NCBI GenBank assembly: GCA_019136035.1
Contig: JAGVUW010000556.1
Location: 1 to 10,897 of the forward strand
Direction of reading: 5' to 3'
Length of the DNA stretch: 10,897 nucleotides
DNA from: Verrucomicrobiota bacterium
GTDB taxonomy: Bacteria; Verrucomicrobiota; Lentisphaeria; Oligosphaerales; JAFGRS01
The notes below the pieces were generated by a model, which saw nothing but the letters and a program-made list of their open reading frames with translations, was not told the DNA's origin and searched no databases. Below are positions 1 to 7,575 of the stretch, piece after piece. The position numbers were made by a program, and so were the translations under genes. Every line of letters begins with the position of its first letter. The stretch's first letter is position 1.

Positions 1-27
1 CACCGCAACCCTGGGCTCTCCGGTCAC
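1..27 (-). CDS. Start of an unidentified minus-strand gene (partial)
   Basis: Only nine codons are inside the window. They read MTGEPRVAV from a GTG start at 27. An AAGGAG Shine-Dalgarno sequence lies at 33-38 on the minus strand, five bases before the GTG, which is the main reason to call a gene. It lies 80 bases downstream of the cyclodeaminase-family gene on the same strand and could share its transcript. An N-terminus of this style, heading into a beta strand, would suit a Rossmann-fold enzyme, but nine residues cannot identify it. Confidence 0.35.
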
Positions 28-107
28 GAGGACTCCTTGGGGCCTTGGGAAGCGGTCCCAGTCCCTGACAGGAAGTACCGAATTGCCGGATGACCTGGGA
101 CTTTCCT

Positions 108-1091
108 TCAAGTGAGCTCGAAGGTCGGGATCTCGACGCCGGCGGTCTGCATCTTCTCGATCAGCAGGGCCGCCACCGCCGCGTCCGGTGCGCCCATGCC
201 GACGAGCTGGCATGTAATGCGCTCATCGGCGTGTTCACGACCGACCTGCGTCCCGGCGACGATACGGGGCAACTCGGCAGCAAACGAGGCTTCGTTCACG
301 AGTCCGCGATGCGCCATGGACGCGATATTGCCACGGTGGAGAGACTGCCCAATATGGTCGGCGATGAGCCTGTCGGCCTTCAGCACGACATCGTCGGAAG
401 TCTCCGTGAACGAGCCCATCGTCAGGACCAGCGCGCCTCTCTTGACCCATGGTTCCTCAACGAGCTTCGCGTCGGCGTTGGTCACCGTGATGATGACGTC
501 GCTGCCGCGGCAGGCCTCCTCGTTGCTCTGGCACTCGACCATCCTGAACGGCGCGTTCGGAAACAACGACATAAAGCGCTCCCTCGCCGCGGGACGGATA
601 TCGCACAGGCGGACCTCCCGGATGTCGAGCCGCGCGCTCATGCAGAGGAGGCTTGCATAGGCCTGTCTGCCGGTGCCGATGATGGTTACGACATGCGTGG
701 AAGCGGCAAGGTACTTGCAGGCGATCGTTGGCTGGGCGCCCGTGCGCATGTCGGAGATCCAGTCGCCCGAGACCACCGCGCGCAGGTCGCCATTGCGCGG
801 ATCGGCGAGGAGGATCTTTGCACGAATGTAGGGCATACCCCGTTTGGGGTTATCCTCAAAGCCGCCGACCCACTTGATGCCTGCGTAATCGGTCGCCTGA
901 ACATAGGAGGGCATCGAGTTGACCCAGCCCTTGACGCCGAGAACCGACATGTCAAGCGTGACCTTGGGCGGCATGACGACCGTGCCTTCACCGTACCACC
1001 GCCATGTGTCCTCGACTCTACGAATGACATCCTCAACCGTGAGGTACTTCGGGACGGTGCTCTCCCCGATGTACATGACTTTCTCGGACAT
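108..1091 (-). CDS. Ornithine cyclodeaminase / mu-crystallin family NAD(P)-dependent protein
   Basis: The product is 327 residues, a normal length for the family, and should be cytoplasmic. The family contains ornithine cyclodeaminase, alanine dehydrogenase of the AlaDH type, imine/ketimine reductases and opine-type synthases, so the exact substrate cannot be read from sequence. The N-terminal substrate-binding half has the family lysine in GIKWVGG (K73) and the RTGA motif at 116-119. A Rossmann NAD(P)-binding motif, GTGRQA, is at 139-144 and follows the strand THVVTIIG. The segment around 222-245 (TMGSFTE to LIAD) matches the conserved C-terminal active-site region. The ATG at 1091 is chosen because AGGAGG lies at 1097-1102, five bases upstream. 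The gene is divergent from copA and may be co-transcribed with the gene at the left edge. No nearby amino-acid pathway gene helps to assign the substrate. Confidence 0.87.
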   Translation of the reverse strand: MSEKVMYIGESTVPKYLTVEDVIRRVEDTWRWYGEGTVVMPPKVTLDMSVLGVKGWVNSMPSYVQATDYAGIKWVGGFEDNPKRGMPYIRAKILLADPRNGDLRAVVSGDWISDMRTGAQPTIACKYLAASTHVVTIIGTGRQAYASLLCMSARLDIREVRLCDIRPAARERFMSLFPNAPFRMVECQSNEEACRGSDVIITVTNADAKLVEEPWVKRGALVLTMGSFTETSDDVVLKADRLIADHIGQSLHRGNIASMAHRGLVNEASFAAELPRIVAGTQVGREHADERITCQLVGMGAPDAAVAALLIEKMQTAGVEIPTFELT

Positions 1092-1102
1092 GGCTGCCTC
1101 CT

Positions 1103-1345
1103 GAGTTCTTACGCCGCGCCTCAGGCCAGACGCAGATGGAGATAATGCAAATTGCAGACTGCCCCCAAAGCGCGATCCCCGTTGCCTGGGTCAACGGTAG
1201 TGCCGGACAGGGGCCGGCGCAAAGCCAGAGCGGCACCCTGGGCGTCCTCAGCGGGTCCAAGCGCATAACGGCCCCCCCTGGGTCGGATGGCCGCATGACC
1301 CGATCGGCCTGCGGCAGGTACGTGCAGACGACGGCGAGCGCCGAT
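1103..1345. promoter_or_regulatory. Divergent intergenic region between the cyclodeaminase-family gene and copA
   Basis: The region should hold promoters for both divergent genes. The only AT-rich patch is about 1141-1156. It contains a perfect inverted repeat, TGCAA-A-TTGCA, at 1146-1156, roughly 55 bases before the minus-strand start, and a weak -10-like CATTAT on the minus strand overlaps it. A second small inverted repeat, CCTGC-G-GCAGG, is at 1308-1318, about 40 bases before copA. I see no recognisable CueR-type operator (ACCTTCC-like dyad) or CsoR site, and no convincing -35/-10 pair for copA. The assignments are inference from position. Confidence 0.22.
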
Positions 1346-1359
1346 GGAGGATAGCAGCG

Positions 1360-3657
1360 ATGGCCAATTCTGATTTCCAAGGAACTGAGGCCGGGTCCCA
1401 TGAGACGGCCCTGAGCGTCAGCGGCATGACGTGCGCGGGCTGCGCTGCGCACGTGGAGAAGGCCTTACGCGGTGCGCCCGGGGTGATCTCCTGCCAGGTG
1501 AACCTGGTGCGGGCGCGCGCCACGGCCCGCTTTGACCCCAGCCAGACCACGCCGGCCCAGATTGCCGCGGCCGTGAGCCGCTCGGGCTATCCGGCGGTGC
1601 TGGAGACGGCCGGGCTCGCGCCTGATGAGGCCGAGATCCGGCGCGAGAACGAGCAGGCCGCCGAAGCCCGTCTCTGGTTCCGGCGGGCGGTTGTGGCGAT
1701 GGGGCTCTGGCTGCCCTTTGAGGCGGTCCACTGGTCCTATTTCCTAGTCAGCCGCCATGGCCACCTCCCGGCGCTGGACTGGGCGAGTTTGGTCAGCAGC
1801 ACCCTGGCCATCGGGTATGTCGGTGGTGCGTTCTACCGGAATGCCTGGGCCGCGCTGAAGCGTCGGACCACGACTATGGACACCCTGATCGCGATGGGGA
1901 CCACTGTCGCGTATCTCTACAGCCTGGTCGCCTTTGCCGGCTTCCACCTGTCCTGGTGGGAGCGTCTGCCAAGCCTCTACTTCATGGAGGCGACGGGGCT
2001 GCTCGGCCTGATCAGCCTGGGCCACTGGCTCGAGGCCCGGGCTCGGGCCGCCGCCGGGTCCGCCATCCGCCAGATGCTGCAGTTGACCCCCAGCCGGGCC
2101 TGGCGGGTAGAGGAGGGGGCCCCGCCCCGGGAGGTACCCATCACCGAACTGGAGGTTGGCCACCTGGTCCTGGTCCGGCCGGGCGATCGGGTCCCGGTGG
2201 ATGGGGTTGTGGTCGACGGGCACTCCAGTGTCGATGAGTCCATGATCAGCGGCGAGCCGCTCCCGGTCACCCGTACCGTCGGCGACCACGTCATTGGGGG
2301 CACCGTGAACCAGGACGGGCGTCTGACCGTCCGCGCCAGTCAGGTGGGGTCGGCCACGGCCCTGGCCCAGATCGTCAGCCTGGTGGAGCGTGCCCAGGCC
2401 AGCAAGCCTCCCGTGCAGCGATTGGCCGACGCTATCTCGGCGGTCTTTGTGCCGGCGGTGCTGCTGGTGGCCCTGGGGACCGGAGTGGCCTGGTTCACCT
2501 GGGGCCAGGTCCACGGCTGGGAGGATGTCGCCATCTGGGGCCGGATTGCCAACGCTGTGTGCAGTGTCCTGATCATCGCCTGCCCCTGCGCCCTGGGCCT
2601 GGCATTGCCCGCCGCGCTGATGGTCGGGACCGGGCGGGGCGCCCGCCGGGGCATCCTCATCCGCGACATGGACGCCCTGCAGAATGCCGAGAAGATCGAC
2701 ACGGTCGTGCTGGACAAGACCGGCACCGTCACCCGCGGGAAGCCGGTGGTGGTGGGGGTCACGTCCCTCAACGGCATGCCCGCCGACGAGATCCTGCGCC
2801 TGGCCGGCGGCGCTGAGCAGTTCAGCGAACACTCGCTCGCCAAGGCCATCACAACCTATGCCCGGCAGCGCAACCCATCCCTCCCGACCCCGACGACCTT
2901 CACCAACGAGGCCGGCTTCGGTGTCGTTGCCACGATCGAGGGCCAGGCCCTGCTGGTGGGGAACGTCCCCCTCCTGGAACGGCACGCCGGCGCCCCGCTG
3001 GACACCCTGGCCGACGCCCCGGCGGCGGACGACCCTGCGTCGGTCGTCAGCACCCGCGTCCAGGTCGCCAGGATGCTCCCCGGCGGCGTTCTGGAACGCC
3101 TGGGTCAGATCGACATCGCCGACGAGATCAAGCACGACTCGGCGGCAGCCCTGGCCGAACTCCGTCGCCTGCGCCTGAGGACGATCCTGCTCACCGGCGA
3201 CCATGCCGGCACCGCCAGGGCCATCGCCGAACGGGTAGGGATCGATGACGTCCGGGCCCAGGCAACGCCTCAGGAGAAGGCGTCGATCATCCGCCAACTG
3301 CAGGCCGACGGCCACCGGGTGGCCATGGTCGGCGATGGCATCAACGACGCCCCGGCCCTGGCCGTCGCGGACGTGGGGATCGCCATCGGCTCGGGGTCAG
3401 ATATCGCCAAAGAGACCGGTGGCATCGTCCTGGTCGGCGGCAGCCTGAGCGGCATCGCCACCGCCATCCGCCTGTCACGGGCCACCATGCGCAAGATCCG
3501 GCAGAACCTGTTCCTGGCCTTTGTCTACAACGTCCTGGCGATCCCGCTGGCGGCCTTGGGGCTGCTGAACCCGCTGATTGCCGCCGGCGCCATGGCCCTG
3601 TCCGATGTCAGCGTGATAGGAAACGCCCTGCTGCTGCGGCGAACCAGGATCGACTAA
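1360..3657 (+). CDS. copA: Copper-type P1B ATPase (CopA), cation exporter
   Basis: An inner-membrane ATPase of 765 residues that should pump Cu(I), or possibly Ag(I), out of the cytoplasm. In order it has one heavy-metal-associated domain with GMTCAGC at 22-28; predicted membrane segments near 107-128, 140-158, 174-198, 205-225, 360-382, 398-420, 716-736 and 738-757; the actuator loop SGE at 297-299; the CPC metal motif at 408-410; the phosphorylation motif DKTGT from D452; TGD at 612-614; and GDGINDAP at 658-665. TM7 fits the P1B-1 signature N-x6-YN-x4-P (N716, Y723, N724, P729). TM8 reads P738-x6-M745-x2-S748-D749-x5-N755, so the second serine of the usual M-x2-S-S is Asp. The nucleotide-domain HP dipeptide is H491-S492 here. 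GGAGG at 1346-1350 supports the ATG. No CopZ or metal-responsive regulator is adjacent, so this is an orphan copA. Confidence 0.95.
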   Translation: MANSDFQGTEAGSHETALSVSGMTCAGCAAHVEKALRGAPGVISCQVNLVRARATARFDPSQTTPAQIAAAVSRSGYPAVLETAGLAPDEAEIRRENEQAAEARLWFRRAVVAMGLWLPFEAVHWSYFLVSRHGHLPALDWASLVSSTLAIGYVGGAFYRNAWAALKRRTTTMDTLIAMGTTVAYLYSLVAFAGFHLSWWERLPSLYFMEATGLLGLISLGHWLEARARAAAGSAIRQMLQLTPSRAWRVEEGAPPREVPITELEVGHLVLVRPGDRVPVDGVVVDGHSSVDESMISGEPLPVTRTVGDHVIGGTVNQDGRLTVRASQVGSATALAQIVSLVERAQASKPPVQRLADAISAVFVPAVLLVALGTGVAWFTWGQVHGWEDVAIWGRIANAVCSVLIIACPCALGLALPAALMVGTGRGARRGILIRDMDALQNAEKIDTVVLDKTGTVTRGKPVVVGVTSLNGMPADEILRLAGGAEQFSEHSLAKAITTYARQRNPSLPTPTTFTNEAGFGVVATIEGQALLVGNVPLLERHAGAPLDTLADAPAADDPASVVSTRVQVARMLPGGVLERLGQIDIADEIKHDSAAALAELRRLRLRTILLTGDHAGTARAIAERVGIDDVRAQATPQEKASIIRQLQADGHRVAMVGDGINDAPALAVADVGIAIGSGSDIAKETGGIVLVGGSLSGIATAIRLSRATMRKIRQNLFLAFVYNVLAIPLAALGLLNPLIAAGAMALSDVSVIGNALLLRRTRID

Positions 3658-3841
3658 GGCCGGGGCGGCAGGCCCCTGGGTGGCGTGGGAAAGGAGGTCG
3701 ACGGCGCTATCGGGCCCGGTTCGCAAGGTGTTACGAATCGTCGCACTATAGTCGGGACGGTTGCCGAGGTCACCGGTCGTGTGCGGCGGTCCTGACAACT
3801 CCTAGACGATAAGTGTGCACGTACGTCCCCATATGACTGAC

Positions 3842-4164
3842 AGACAGTCATCCACCGCAGAGGCCTCAGAGGAGCGCCGAGGGGTGGGCGTCGATGAGGT
3901 GAGCGGGGCCGCGGTCGATGCGGCCGTGAGGGTGCCGACGGTCCAGGGGGCTGGGTCTGCTCGAGTCCGCCCATGAAGCATGCCTGACAACCGAGCGACG
4001 GGAGCGCCGCCACAGCGTGTGCGTACTGGTCGCGCTGCCGGTCGGCGACGGCAACGGCGATCCGAATCTGAAGGACCGCATCAAGCGTCTGGCCCATCGG
4101 CTATGGGCTTCCCTCTGCGTCCTCCGCGGTGAAACAGCGATCCCCTGGCGCGGTTCGCCAGGAC
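3842..4164 (+). repeat. Dispersed repeat, copy A (GxxExxY-derived, core-deleted)
   Basis: This stretch recurs at 7740-8050 (offset 3898). By eye I count about 20 differences over the 254 bases from 3850 to 4103, roughly 92% identity, including a one-base indel. The last 53 bases (4112-4164) recur at 8221-8273 with a single mismatch. The two ends are imperfect inverted repeats: 3852-3872 pairs with the reverse complement of 4112-4132 at 17 of 21 positions, giving a 281-base unit. The ends are built from a GCAGAGGAC-like nine-base motif. The interior encodes the degraded GxxExxY-family ends annotated separately. The unit lies between copA and the LolA-like gene. Its mobility is inferred from copy number and structure, since no target-site duplication is evident. 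Confidence 0.8.
3884..4106 (+). pseudogene. GxxExxY-family gene remnant, copy A (frameshifted, core missing)
   Basis: The first part reads VGVDEVSGAAVDAA and matches the usual GxxExxY N-terminus (…EVSGAVVDAAMKVHxxLGPGLLESAYE). An extra base in GCTGGGTCTGC around 3953-3957, absent from copy B, breaks the frame. The next frame continues LLESAHEACL and ends NGDPNLKDRIKRLAHRL, matching the family's C-terminal LKDGIKRLVN-like end. The roughly 60-65 residues that should lie between, holding the PD-(D/E)XK-like core (GYRxDLLVE…VELKA), are absent. GxxExxY proteins (PDDEXK_3) are usually about 120-130 residues and their function is poorly defined. The recognition rests on remembered family consensus, not on a search. 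Confidence 0.65.
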
Positions 4165-4548
4165 TCGCCCGAGGTCTCTGCCGATGCGTTCCCTCCGCCG
4201 GTCCGGATGGGGCGCTGTCGTCGGGCTTGCGGGGCCGGGTCCTGAATCGGTGCCGTGGGCGCCCATGTCTTCTCGGAACGGCGCCGCGTGGCGGAAGTTG
4301 CGAACCAATCAGACGAGAGACTCTGCCTTATCACCCCTCTGTGCTGCTCACGCTGTGCCTGCATGGCGACCGATGAGGCCTGGATATGCAAACGCGACGA
4401 ACCGATGGAGCCGCGGATTGGGCTTCGGGGGGGGGGAATGGGGCCGATGGGACGCACGACGTCTGAGGCGTGGAAGCATGCTATGTTCTGCATGCAAGAT
4501 GCAGGCACCTTAGCCGCACACGGCACCGGTGGGGGAGACGTGACGAAC
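4165..4548. other. Unassigned stretch upstream of the LolA-like gene
   Basis: No coding frame here looks like a known protein. The open frames on both strands have low-complexity or erratic composition and no convincing start sites. The stretch contains a run of ten G at 4427-4436, which is a likely spot for assembly or sequencing error. It also has a compact hairpin candidate, CTGCAT-GCAAG-ATGCAG at 4488-4504, which overlaps the second of two GCATGC palindromes (4476-4481 and 4490-4495). The hairpin is about 55 bases before the ATG at 4561, so it could lie in that gene's leader. I recognise no riboswitch class. Confidence 0.3.
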
Positions 4549-4560
4549 GGAGGGAAGCCC

Positions 4561-4620
4561 ATGTCATCTGGAACCGCACTGAGGCGGTTGGCGACGCTGT
4601 GGCCACATATGAGCACATAG
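4561..4620 (+). CDS. 19-codon ORF with strong RBS, in frame with the following gene
   Basis: The ORF reads MSSGTALRRLATLWPHMST and ends at TAG (4618-4620). GGAGGG at 4549-4554 lies six bases before the ATG, the best translation start signal in this area. It is in the same frame as the 322-residue ORF that follows, with eight sense codons between the TAG and the GTG used there. It may be the original N-terminus of that protein, cut off by a nonsense mutation, or a short leader peptide. The peptide has an Arg-Arg and a few hydrophobic residues but is not a convincing signal peptide. Confidence 0.35.
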   Translation: MSSGTALRRLATLWPHMST

Positions 4621-4644
4621 ATCAGGACGGACCACAGCGGTCAG

Positions 4645-5613
4645 GTGGCGAACGGGGCCGAAACCGGCGCTGGGCCAGCACAGCCCTCGCGAGAGGACCT
4701 GCTCTCCATCCTGGAGCAGTCCGAGGGCAGGATCGGGAGGCTTCGGGCAAAGTACGTGCTCGTCTATGGCTCAGTCGACGGGGGGAACGTGGGCAGTGGT
4801 GCTCTAGTACCAGACCATCCCGCATGGGTGGTGAACGCCGAGTATGCGGTTGACTTTGCGGGCCAGGGGATGGTCTCCTACCTAGACGAATCCGAGACGA
4901 TAGGGGAGATCGTCCGAGAGACTGTGTCTGCGACAGACGGGAGGATGGGCACCGTGCTGACTCGACAGCCGGGGCAGATCCCGGAGCTGTCTGCCCTCAT
5001 CGTGCCCGGGGTGCCCGATACCCTTCGAGACGCCACAACGCACCATCCGAGGCCGACGGAGGTCGCGTACTGGCCAGCATCCGGAGCCCCTCTCTCGACA
5101 CTCCTGCGTGAGGCGTCGGACATCAGCATCGAGGCCGCGACCGTCGATGAGGAACCGTGCCATCTGGTGACCATGGTCGTGTGGGAGGACAAGACGGCGG
5201 TGGTTGCGGGCAAGAGCGTGCGAGGCCGGGAGCCACGGCACTTCCGTCTCTGGCTAGATCCCGCGCGCGGTATGCTGCCGTTGCGGATTGAGGAGCGCCT
5301 GCCGCCTCTCCCAGGGAAAGCGGATCCTCGCCGACTGCTGAGCGCCAGGTACCAGACGGATGTCAGGGAGGTCGCACCAGGAGTGTGGTTCCCGTTCAGG
5401 AGCCGGATGCTATCCGACCTCGCAGGGAAGGCGCCGCGCGTGGCTGACATGGTTCTTGTCGGCATGGAGGTGGGTACGAGCGCCATCGTCCCGGAACGCG
5501 TAGGCATCCCGGTTGGCACGTATGTGACCGACCTGGTCACCGGCGCGAAGTACCGAGTCGGGCCAACAGAGGTCGAGGGAAAGCAGGTCATCGAGAGGGC
5601 TGTGGACAGATAA
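4645..5613 (+). CDS. LolA-like (outer-membrane lipoprotein-sorting fold) family protein, possibly N-terminally truncated
   Basis: The ORF encodes 322 residues from a GTG at 4645. No good ribosome binding site precedes this GTG; the strong one is at 4549-4554, ahead of the in-frame ORF at 4561. Two blocks suggest the LolA-like envelope proteins common in Planctomycetota and Armatimonadota. One is FRLWLDPARGMLPLRIEE starting at F200, the typical strand where the model substrate's residues are described as scored. The other is IPVGTYVTDLVTGAKYRVG from I288, matching the usual C-terminal pattern of an amphipathic strand ending in G-T-x-V-x-D-x-x-T-G. The N-terminal AxPxxEDLLSILEQSEGRI helix also fits. 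Such proteins normally carry a signal peptide and act in the periplasm, but none is visible here. The fold assignment is moderate, and the specific role is unknown. Confidence 0.65.
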   Translation: MANGAETGAGPAQPSREDLLSILEQSEGRIGRLRAKYVLVYGSVDGGNVGSGALVPDHPAWVVNAEYAVDFAGQGMVSYLDESETIGEIVRETVSATDGRMGTVLTRQPGQIPELSALIVPGVPDTLRDATTHHPRPTEVAYWPASGAPLSTLLREASDISIEAATVDEEPCHLVTMVVWEDKTAVVAGKSVRGREPRHFRLWLDPARGMLPLRIEERLPPLPGKADPRRLLSARYQTDVREVAPGVWFPFRSRMLSDLAGKAPRVADMVLVGMEVGTSAIVPERVGIPVGTYVTDLVTGAKYRVGPTEVEGKQVIERAVDR

Positions 5614-5773
5614 GTTGCATCGGGGACAGTCAGAGTTACGCGTCTGCTGTGTTGCGGCTTGCGGTGGATGCGGCGATCGCTCATGGGAGGGCTCGGTCGA
5701 CGGGCGCAGGGGAGGCACGGGGCAACGCTCCGGCGCAGGACGCCTTGTGCTACGGATGCTCCCCGGCATGGTG

Positions 5774-6721
5774 CTAACGCGCGTTAATGGCCTTCCACTG
5801 CAGCAGCGGGTGAGCCTCGATGCGAGCCGCCAGTTCTGCGTCCTCGGTCAGAAGGTCGGGCCTGAGTTCCCCATGGTCCAGCAGACGGTCGAGAAACGCG
5901 GCTTCGTTCGGCGTGTAGGAGAGTAAGGGCGACAGGCGCTTCCGGCAGGTCTCAACCATGTGTGTCGCCCAACCGTGGGCAAGCGACTCCCGAGCCCGGC
6001 TGCTCAGCACCGGAAGGAGCTGGTTCTCCAGGTCGCGGGTGTCGTAGCCGAGGTCGTCCAGCGAGAGAGTCCGCCAGTCCCTGCGGTTCATTGCACCGTA
6101 GAGGACGAAACCGAGGCGGAGACGGTCAGGATCAAGCATCCCGCACGTCAGCAGTTTGTGCGCGTCGAACAGGTCACGGCTGGCCTTCCGCGCCAACAGC
6201 GCGGCCAGCTTGCCCGCCGCCAGTTCGTGCAGTTCCAGGATCGGGATGCCGCTGGCCGCGTAGGAACCGACGGCGACTGAGTTCATCGTGGCAATGGGCC
6301 ACAGGGGCACGCGGAACATGAAGTTCAGGTCGACCTCCAGGTTGCCGGTGCCGCCCAGGGCGCTGGCGTATCGCAAACGCCACTTGCCGCCGGCGTGGTC
6401 CCCAGGCACGCGGGTCACTGCCAAATCCTCGCGTTGGCAGACGGCCTGGACTGCCAGCTCGATCCTCCCGCGGTCTGCCAGCATGTCTGCCCGTTCGGCG
6501 GCACCGACGTAGTTCAGGTCGATGTCGACGGACAGGCGCGGTACGTCGAAGAGGAACAGGTTCAGTGCGGTTCCGCCCTTGAGGGCGAGCCGGCCGGCCA
6601 GCGCGGGGTGTCGCTGGAGAACACCCAGCAGATTCAGCAGGTGGATGACCTTCTCCAGGATCTCCGGCCGGAAGCCTGTAGCCTCCGACTCCGCCTTGAG
6701 CCTCTCGGGGGAAAGCCTCAC
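5774..6721 (-). CDS. abiEii: AbiEii/AbiGii-type nucleotidyltransferase toxin
   Basis: The product is 315 residues from the GTG at 6721. That start is preferred because it overlaps the abiEi stop as GTGA and has GGAGG seven bases upstream; a longer reading would run far into abiEi. The nucleotidyltransferase motifs are K48-GGTAL (49-53), then R62-x-S-x-D66-I-D68-L with the catalytic aspartates, and a third acidic strand E129-V-D131. The segment E166-LAAGK-LAALLAR with S181-RD-x-x-D186 matches the conserved C-terminal RDxxD motif of the family. AbiEii toxins are described as transferring nucleotides, with GTP preference and tRNA targets in characterised relatives, and as causing growth arrest that is relieved by the partner AbiEi. 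All catalytic residues look intact, so the toxin is probably functional. Confidence 0.9.
   Translation of the reverse strand: MRLSPERLKAESEATGFRPEILEKVIHLLNLLGVLQRHPALAGRLALKGGTALNLFLFDVPRLSVDIDLNYVGAAERADMLADRGRIELAVQAVCQREDLAVTRVPGDHAGGKWRLRYASALGGTGNLEVDLNFMFRVPLWPIATMNSVAVGSYAASGIPILELHELAAGKLAALLARKASRDLFDAHKLLTCGMLDPDRLRLGFVLYGAMNRRDWRTLSLDDLGYDTRDLENQLLPVLSSRARESLAHGWATHMVETCRKRLSPLLSYTPNEAAFLDRLLDHGELRPDLLTEDAELAARIEAHPLLQWKAINAR
5775..5786. repeat. 12-base perfect palindrome over the abiEii stop codon
   Basis: TAACGCGCGTTA is its own reverse complement. It overlaps the TAG stop codon of abiEii (5774-5776) and lies in the 160-base convergent gap after the LolA-like gene. It has no T-run and is too short to call a terminator. 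It may simply be chance. Confidence 0.2.
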
Positions 6722-7518
6722 GTCTCCGCCTCCCACGCACGGTCGAGAATGCTCCGGGGCACGATCAGGTTCCATGTGGGATCGAGGCGCCCGGACGTCC
6801 CCGGTTCCATATAGCGCGGCTGGGCGGGACGGACCGCACGGAGCCTCGCGACATGCTCCTCATCCACCCGGAACTGCTCACGGTGTTGTTCCAGGAAGAG
6901 GCCCACCTTGGCGGCTGTCGTCGCATTCCCCAGCAGGAGCGTGTAGCCCACCACTAACCCGAGGTCGTAGTACTCGACCGACTCCAGCGACCGCCACACC
7001 TCCTCCCAGCCGCCGCCGAGGTCAGGGCGCTCCAGCATATCGACAAGAGCCCGTTCCAGTGAACTGACGCGAACGTCGAGCCCTTGCCGGTCGACTGTCT
7101 GGACGCCGAACTGCTCCTGCTCGGCCAGGCGCAGCGCCTTGGGGTAGGCGACCCGTCGGAACCGGCATCCTCGGTACTCCCTGGTTCGAACCGCCCGATC
7201 GCTGAGGAACGCAATCTCGTCCGACAACGAGTAGGCGCGTCCGTGGAATTGGAGAGCCGCGTGGTAGGCGATCACGGCATCGGGGGCCAGGTTCGCCGCT
7301 ACGAGCCAGGGATCAGGAACGAATGCAGTCGCATCCTGTCCCGTGGGAACACTCGCGTATAGCCCGCGCTGGATCTGAATGACATGCCCGGCACGGACGT
7401 GGTACGCCAAGCGGGCATTGGACGTGTGGCGGACGTCGGAGTAGTCTCCCTTCAGCGCCTCATCCGCCTGGGACCGCGTGAAGACCGGGTTCCTGCTCAG
7501 GAATGTGCGCATGTCCAT
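6718..7518 (-). CDS. abiEi: AbiEi-family antitoxin / transcriptional autoregulator
   Basis: The product is 266 residues. The N-terminal winged-helix segment (about 12-55) runs from VFTRSQADEAL to VIQIQRGLYA, the usual arrangement in the AbiEi_4-type domain. The central part has the typical AVIAYHAALQFHG (82-94), and VSSLERALVDMLERPDLGGG (151-170) matches the family's conserved loop. Antitoxins of this family bind DNA upstream of their own operon and neutralise AbiEii. The ORF overlaps the toxin start by four bases, implying translational coupling. A weak Shine-Dalgarno sequence precedes the ATG at 7518, and an alternative ATG lies two codons later (MDM). The AT-rich repeat cluster about 35-57 bases upstream is a likely operator. 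Confidence 0.88.
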   Translation of the reverse strand: MDMRTFLSRNPVFTRSQADEALKGDYSDVRHTSNARLAYHVRAGHVIQIQRGLYASVPTGQDATAFVPDPWLVAANLAPDAVIAYHAALQFHGRAYSLSDEIAFLSDRAVRTREYRGCRFRRVAYPKALRLAEQEQFGVQTVDRQGLDVRVSSLERALVDMLERPDLGGGWEEVWRSLESVEYYDLGLVVGYTLLLGNATTAAKVGLFLEQHREQFRVDEEHVARLRAVRPAQPRYMEPGTSGRLDPTWNLIVPRSILDRAWEAET

Positions 7519-7551
7519 CGTCTAATCCCGCACTCGATGGCAGTCGCTTCA

Positions 7552-7575
7552 AGTACTAAAAACTTTAGCACTAAA
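7552..7575 (-). promoter_or_regulatory. AT-rich inverted-repeat cluster upstream of abiEi (probable operator/promoter)
   Basis: On the plus strand the site holds CTAAA at 7556-7560, TTTAG at 7564-7568 and CTAAA at 7571-7575, giving alternating arms and the near-perfect dyad TTTAG-CA-CTAAA at 7564-7575. AGTACT at 7552-7557 is also palindromic. This is the most AT-rich patch in the surroundings and lies just upstream of the toxin-antitoxin operon. Characterised AbiEi proteins bind inverted repeats in their own promoter, so this is a reasonable operator. I cannot define a -35/-10 pair with confidence. Confidence 0.45.

Noticed and set aside
90..1145. A 351-codon open frame on the plus strand opposite the cyclodeaminase-family gene
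   Set aside because: Its translation has no recognisable motifs, whereas the minus strand encodes a full enzyme with RTGA and GTGRQA motifs and a good RBS.
1744..3315. A 523-codon open frame on the minus strand inside copA
   Set aside because: It is the antisense of a complete CopA in high-GC DNA. It is rich in G, Q and D without domain structure and is a codon-bias artefact.
3662..3676. GGGGC-GGCAG-GCCCC hairpin after copA as a terminator
   Set aside because: The stem is only five base pairs, lies in GC-rich sequence and has no following T-run.
3834..3850. TGACTG-ACAGA-CAGTCA inverted repeat just left of repeat copy A
   Set aside because: It is not present at copy B, overlaps the variable edge of the repeat and is short enough to be chance.
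4427..4436. Run of ten G as a functional G-quadruplex site
   Set aside because: It is a single homopolymer without a four-tract pattern. It is more likely a slippage or sequencing-error site and is noted only as such.
4878..5684. A 268-codon open frame antisense to the LolA-like gene
   Set aside because: It is Ser/Arg/Thr-rich without motifs. The plus-strand frame shows the WLDPxxGxLP and GTYVTDLVTG patterns.
7181..7193. GGTTCGAACC-like string resembling a tRNA T-arm
   Set aside because: It lies inside abiEi coding sequence, and no acceptor or anticodon stem can be built around it.
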